DNA of 64,000 nt from Bacteroidota bacterium (GTDB taxonomy: Bacteria > Bacteroidota > Bacteroidia > B-17B0 > Aurantibacillaceae), in contig JAUXZS010000024.1 of the NCBI GenBank assembly GCA_030692515.1, positions 1 through 64,000 of the forward strand. The letters run 5' to 3'. The notes beneath the pieces are model-generated. The model did no database searches. It was not told where the DNA came from and was given only the letters and a program-made list of their open reading frames with translations. Numbering within the stretch: position 1 is the first letter of the stretch; every line of letters starts with the position of its first letter. This document shows, one piece after another, positions 62,441 through 64,000 of the stretch. A program made the position numbers and the translations under genes.

Positions 62441-63358
62441 TTGCTGAGAAAAATATATAGAAAAATTTTTCCGGTAAAATTAGCCGCGCAACCACAATAC
62501 AATTTGGTAAAGGGAGAAAACTGTATTATTGATCCTTCATCAAGTCTCATTACAGCCGAACAAGGAAAAATAATTTTAGCCGGCGATAATTATATTGGCA
62601 AAAATGTTGAAATAGGAACAACAGGTATTATTGAAATTGGCAGTCACACAAGTCTACAAGATAGATGCATAATTTTAGGCGATGTTGAAATTGGGAATTA
62701 TTGTACGTTTGCGCCAAACATTTATATTAGTTCAGGCAGACATTATTATAATTTTAAACCAAACATTTATATTAAAGACCAAGATGAAATGGTTGCCGCC
62801 GATAAAATACTTTCAAAAGAACATTCAAAAAAAGTTACTATCGGAGATGATTGTTGGTTAGGAATTAATTCTGTTATTATGTCGGGTATTACAATTGGCA
62901 GAGGCTGTGTTATTGGTGCCAATTCGGTTGTAACAAAAAATTTAGAGCCTTTTTCAGTAGTTGCAGGCTCGCCGGCAAAATTAATTAAAACCCGGCTGGA
63001 CTTTATCCCCAAAACACTTTTAAATTTTAATAACGAAAACGACTTGCCAAATTTTTATAAAGGATTTTTTATTGATTTAAAAAGTTTAAAAAATGACACT
63101 ACCGGCATAGCAGCAACAAATAATTTTTTGTTTTATTTAAAATCCGATTCAAAAAAAATAGTGCTAACCTTAAAAAAAACAGTAACAGATACGTTAACGC
63201 TTGCTTACAACAATCAGGAAATAAAATTAGACAGTAATGATTTTACAGTTATTACATTTAATTCAGATCAAACCAACTATCACAAGTTTGTTGTTAAAGA
63301 AATTAAACAAAAAAATAAAAAGTGCTTACTAATAAAAAGTGTTGAAATACTAAACTAG
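62441..63358 (+). CDS. Hexapeptide-repeat O-acetyltransferase with C-terminal extension
   Basis: A 305-residue protein starting TTG at 62441 (3 bases after the Wzt stop). Residues 25-185 are a left-handed beta-helix of hexapeptide repeats (GNYCTFAPNIYISSGRHYYNF, IGDDCWLGINSVIMSGITIGRGCVIGANSVVTKNL, SVVAGSPAKLIK), the LbH fold of sugar O-acetyltransferases. The active-site His-type residue is in GRHYYNF. The extra ~105 C-terminal residues (about 200-305) are beta-rich and not part of the enzyme fold; they could bind the glycan or the transporter. It probably decorates the exported polysaccharide with acetyl groups. Confidence 0.88.
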   Translation: MLRKIYRKIFPVKLAAQPQYNLVKGENCIIDPSSSLITAEQGKIILAGDNYIGKNVEIGTTGIIEIGSHTSLQDRCIILGDVEIGNYCTFAPNIYISSGRHYYNFKPNIYIKDQDEMVAADKILSKEHSKKVTIGDDCWLGINSVIMSGITIGRGCVIGANSVVTKNLEPFSVVAGSPAKLIKTRLDFIPKTLLNFNNENDLPNFYKGFFIDLKSLKNDTTGIAATNNFLFYLKSDSKKIVLTLKKTVTDTLTLAYNNQEIKLDSNDFTVITFNSDQTNYHKFVVKEIKQKNKKCLLIKSVEILN

Positions 63359-63363
63359 ATAAT

Positions 63364-64000
63364 ATGAGGGCTTTATTATATAGACTAAGACAAAAAATAA
63401 AAACGAGAGCAAAGAACAAAAAGATCTTTGTCCAAGCTTACGCGGCCTTTAAAAAAACAGGTACTACAAGTACCGAAGGTTATACAGCATTACTAGACCT
63501 TTACTGCTCATCTAACGGAAAATTTAATGAAAAAATTCATAAAGAAATTATCGTTAGTAATCCTCCAAAAAAAATAACTGATTCTGTAAATGGCATAATT
63601 GGGAAAATCAGTCCTGCAGATTTTACAAACATCAACACTATATTAAATAAAGACGGCTATTATAATTTTGACAAAAAAGTAAATCCGGAATTGGTGTCAA
63701 AAATTTATAATTATGCACTCAAAGCAAATACGGTTACTGCGCCACTCTACGATAAAAAAATAGTTTTTGATCCTAAAAATCCAATTTCAGAAATTTATAG
63801 GTTTGAACAAAATGATTTAATTAATAATACGGACATTCAGCAATTAATAATGGATCCGGTATTAATAAATGTTGCACGAAATTATTTAGGCTGCGAACCA
63901 ATTTTTGATTTTCCGGCAATGTGGTGGTCTACTGCTTTTTTAAAAGATGCTTCCAGCGAGGCGGCACAATTGTATCACTTTGATTTGGATAGAATAAAAT
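63364..64000 (+). CDS. PhyH-like (phytanoyl-CoA dioxygenase family) protein, 5' part only
   Basis: The ATG at 63364, five bases past the acyltransferase stop, opens a frame that continues through the window end (212 codons). The product starts with a basic helix (MRALLYRLRQKIKTRAKNK). From about residue 115 it resembles the phytanoyl-CoA dioxygenase fold: ISEIYRFEQNDLINN, VARNYLGCEPIFDFPAMWWS and, at the truncation, YHFDLDRIK. The HFD in this last piece is the His-x-Asp pair that binds iron in the 2-oxoglutarate-dependent family. The distal His and 2-oxoglutarate arginine are beyond the window. A role in glycan or lipid modification is inferred from location. Confidence 0.75.
   Translation, partial: MRALLYRLRQKIKTRAKNKKIFVQAYAAFKKTGTTSTEGYTALLDLYCSSNGKFNEKIHKEIIVSNPPKKITDSVNGIIGKISPADFTNINTILNKDGYYNFDKKVNPELVSKIYNYALKANTVTAPLYDKKIVFDPKNPISEIYRFEQNDLINNTDIQQLIMDPVLINVARNYLGCEPIFDFPAMWWSTAFLKDASSEAAQLYHFDLDRIK

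Overview
The window is about 64 kb of AT-rich DNA (roughly one third G+C by eye) from a member of the Bacteroidota. The evidence is internal. Several large secreted proteins end in type IX secretion system (T9SS) type A sorting domains (YPNP-type start, NGLYF-type middle, short basic tail). Promoters fit the Bacteroidota pattern (TTG, about 20 bases, TAnnTTTG), Shine-Dalgarno sequences are not evident, and several proteins belong to families typical of this phylum. No rRNA, tRNA, CRISPR array or intact transposase gene was seen.

Layout. (1) 1-8.9 kb, minus strand: the 5' part of a large surface protein, an SBBP-propeller T9SS cargo, an SPFH-GYF protein, a class III aminotransferase, a TPMT-like methyltransferase, a CorC/HlyC-type membrane protein and a small XRE regulator. 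(2) 9-13 kb: etfB-etfA and a bifunctional-nuclease/UVR protein, then a small secreted lysine-rich protein and a SirB1-like protein. (3) 13-25.3 kb: an M43 metalloprotease cargo, pruA coupled to a TPR-SpoIIE phosphatase, an RND exporter, a HI0933-type flavoprotein and a sortilin-like propeller cargo. (4) 25.4-34.7 kb: transaldolase-like aldolase, an orphan T9SS tail, a repeat-bounded non-coding island, rpsO-pnp, a tiny membrane protein, an outer-membrane protein, wecB, radC, an MFS transporter and a TIGR02757 protein. (5) 34.8-43.9 kb: aconitase, a Bro-N gene bracketed by a second copy of the aconitase 3' end, another propeller cargo, a micro-lipoprotein, interspersed repeats, hutI, aroC, a thioesterase and a glutathione peroxidase. 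(6) 43.9-64 kb: a cell-surface glycan locus. Two minus-strand runs (about 9 and 8 genes) carry glycosyltransferases, methyltransferases, a GT11 fucosyltransferase, two FemAB-like proteins, a deacetylase and a VTC-DUF4956 pair. A divergent plus-strand run holds the ABC exporter (Wzm/Wzt), a hexapeptide acyltransferase and a truncated PhyH-like oxygenase.

How it fits together. The Wzm/Wzt exporter with a C-terminal glycan-recognition-like domain and the surrounding glycosyltransferases most likely build and export a long surface polysaccharide of O-antigen type. In T9SS organisms such a polysaccharide can anchor sorting-domain proteins, and this window carries four complete cargo genes plus a fifth decayed tail. 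The locus linkage does not prove that role here.

The most unusual structure is at 37.0-38.1 kb. A single Bro-N (phage antirepressor-like) gene lies between the intact aconitase 3' end and a diverged copy of the same 3' end, each followed by its own terminator. This is what would be left by gene-end-replacing integration, although only an empty site in a relative would prove it.
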